Assembly: GCA_900753295.1 (NCBI GenBank)
Contig: CAADYQ010000141.1
Location: 1 to 6,409 of the forward strand
Direction: 5' to 3'
DNA: 6,409 nt
DNA from: Clostridia bacterium
GTDB taxonomy: Bacteria > Bacillota > Clostridia > Oscillospirales > CAG-272
In this document: piece by piece, positions 5,650 to 6,409 of the stretch
Layout of the letters: every line of letters starts with the position of its first letter
Numbering within the stretch: the stretch's first letter is position 1
The notes under the pieces: generated by a model
The model's input: only the letters and a program-made list of their open reading frames with translations
Databases searched by the model: none
Told to the model about the DNA's origin: nothing
Program-made: the position numbers and the translations under genes

Positions 5650-6409
5650 ATGTCAGAACAAAGAAATAATACGACCAAAACCGAAGCACCGCGCGTAGGA
5701 CTTCGTCCGGGCGGTCCCCGCAGGGGACCGATGGGCGGCAGAATGAACGCCGAAAAGCCCAAAAACGCGGGCAAGACCTTTTCAAGACTCGCCCGTTACA
5801 TCGGCAAAAGCCGCATCACGCTCCTCCTGCTTATTTTCCTTACGATCGTGATCGCGCTTACCGACCTTGTAAGCCCCAAGCTCCAGCAGCTTGCTATCGA
5901 CACCATTACCGTTGACGGCGGCGCGGTACACGTGGATTTCCCGCTCATGCTGAAATATCTTGCCGCCATGAGTGTGTTTTTCCTTCTCAGCGCGCTTCTC
6001 ACGCTGATACAGGAACGCATTGCCGTGCGGCTTTCCACCTCAACGGTCTACATCATGCGGCGTGAGCTTTTCGAAAAAATTTCACGCCTTCCCATAAAAT
6101 ACACCGATACGCACCGTCACGGCGACATCATGAGCCGCATGACAAACGATATCGACAATGTTTCATCGGCTATATCGCAGTCGCTGACCTCGCTGTTCTC
6201 CGGTGTTATAACCGTTATCGGCGCTGTTGTGATGATGCTCTGGTTCAGTCCCGCCGTAACGCTTGTAGCGATACTCACCATTCCGCTCACTCTTATAGTA
6301 TCCTCGATGCTTGCAAAATTCATGCGCAAATACTTTATCCGTCAGCAGACGCTTCTCGGTCAGCTCAACGGGCAGGTCGAGGAGATGGTGACGGGCTACA
6401 CGACGGTCA
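5650..6409 (+). CDS. ABC exporter half-transporter, second subunit (partial, cut by window edge)
   Basis: The reading frame is open from the start codon to the window edge, giving the first 253 residues. GGAGGG (5635-5640) lies nine bases upstream, and the gene begins two bases after the previous stop, so it is the last visible gene of the same operon. Residues 1-44 are a soluble Pro/Gly/Arg-rich extension (RPGGPRRGPMGGR), typical in my recollection of the longer partner in clostridial YheH-like pairs. Membrane segments follow near 55-75, 101-122, 184-200 and 203-222. Between them is the coupling region RLPIKYTDTHRHGDIMSRM-TNDIDNV (146-171), a conserved part of the exporter membrane domain. 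The ATPase half is outside the window, so the prediction that it has the canonical Glu and His cannot be tested here. Pairing with the upstream gene is inferred from order, spacing and that gene's degenerate site. Confidence 0.92.
   Translation, partial: MSEQRNNTTKTEAPRVGLRPGGPRRGPMGGRMNAEKPKNAGKTFSRLARYIGKSRITLLLLIFLTIVIALTDLVSPKLQQLAIDTITVDGGAVHVDFPLMLKYLAAMSVFFLLSALLTLIQERIAVRLSTSTVYIMRRELFEKISRLPIKYTDTHRHGDIMSRMTNDIDNVSSAISQSLTSLFSGVITVIGAVVMMLWFSPAVTLVAILTIPLTLIVSSMLAKFMRKYFIRQQTLLGQLNGQVEEMVTGYTTV

Overview
The window looks like chromosomal DNA of a spore-forming Firmicute of the class Clostridia, probably an Oscillospiraceae-type gut lineage. This is inferred from a clear SpoIVB sporulation peptidase, strong TTGACA/TATAAT-type promoters with AGGAG ribosome sites, a MarR plus paired half-ABC-exporter operon, and short palindromic repeats of a style I associate with gut Clostridia. 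No 16S or other taxonomic marker is present, so the assignment is approximate.

Layout: positions 1-434 hold no credible gene. They carry a cluster of short, oriented palindromes: a double hairpin at 62-110, then palindromes separated by the word TATATCA(T/C), with a different GC-rich stem-loop element in the middle. Next is a strong promoter with an extended -10, then a gene (531-1826, +) for a secreted, beta-solenoid (GLUG-like) repeat protein. That protein has a Thr/Glu/Pro/Lys spacer and a C-terminal LPXTG-like cell-wall sorting signal. A 16-bp perfect hairpin terminator separates it from the convergent spoIVB gene (1898-2992, -), which has intact PDZ and S55 peptidase domains and a complete Ser/His/Asp set. 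spoIVB is not followed here by spo0A, its usual neighbour.

From 3158 to the right edge there is one rightward operon. A promoter with a palindromic operator over its predicted start site precedes a MarR-family repressor (3266-3817). Three bases later comes an ABC exporter half-transporter (3821-5647), and two bases after that a second half-transporter (5650 to beyond the window). The first half-transporter has a degenerate ATP site (Asp for the catalytic Glu, Gln for the switch His). This is the hallmark of the asymmetric subunit of heterodimeric exporters such as TM287/288 and BmrCD, so the pair most likely forms one heterodimeric exporter under autoregulated MarR control.

The window is mostly made of recognisable families. 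The least explained part is the left repeat cluster. Nine hairpins there differ in stem sequence yet share a C(G-N1-2-A)G apex, all in the same orientation.
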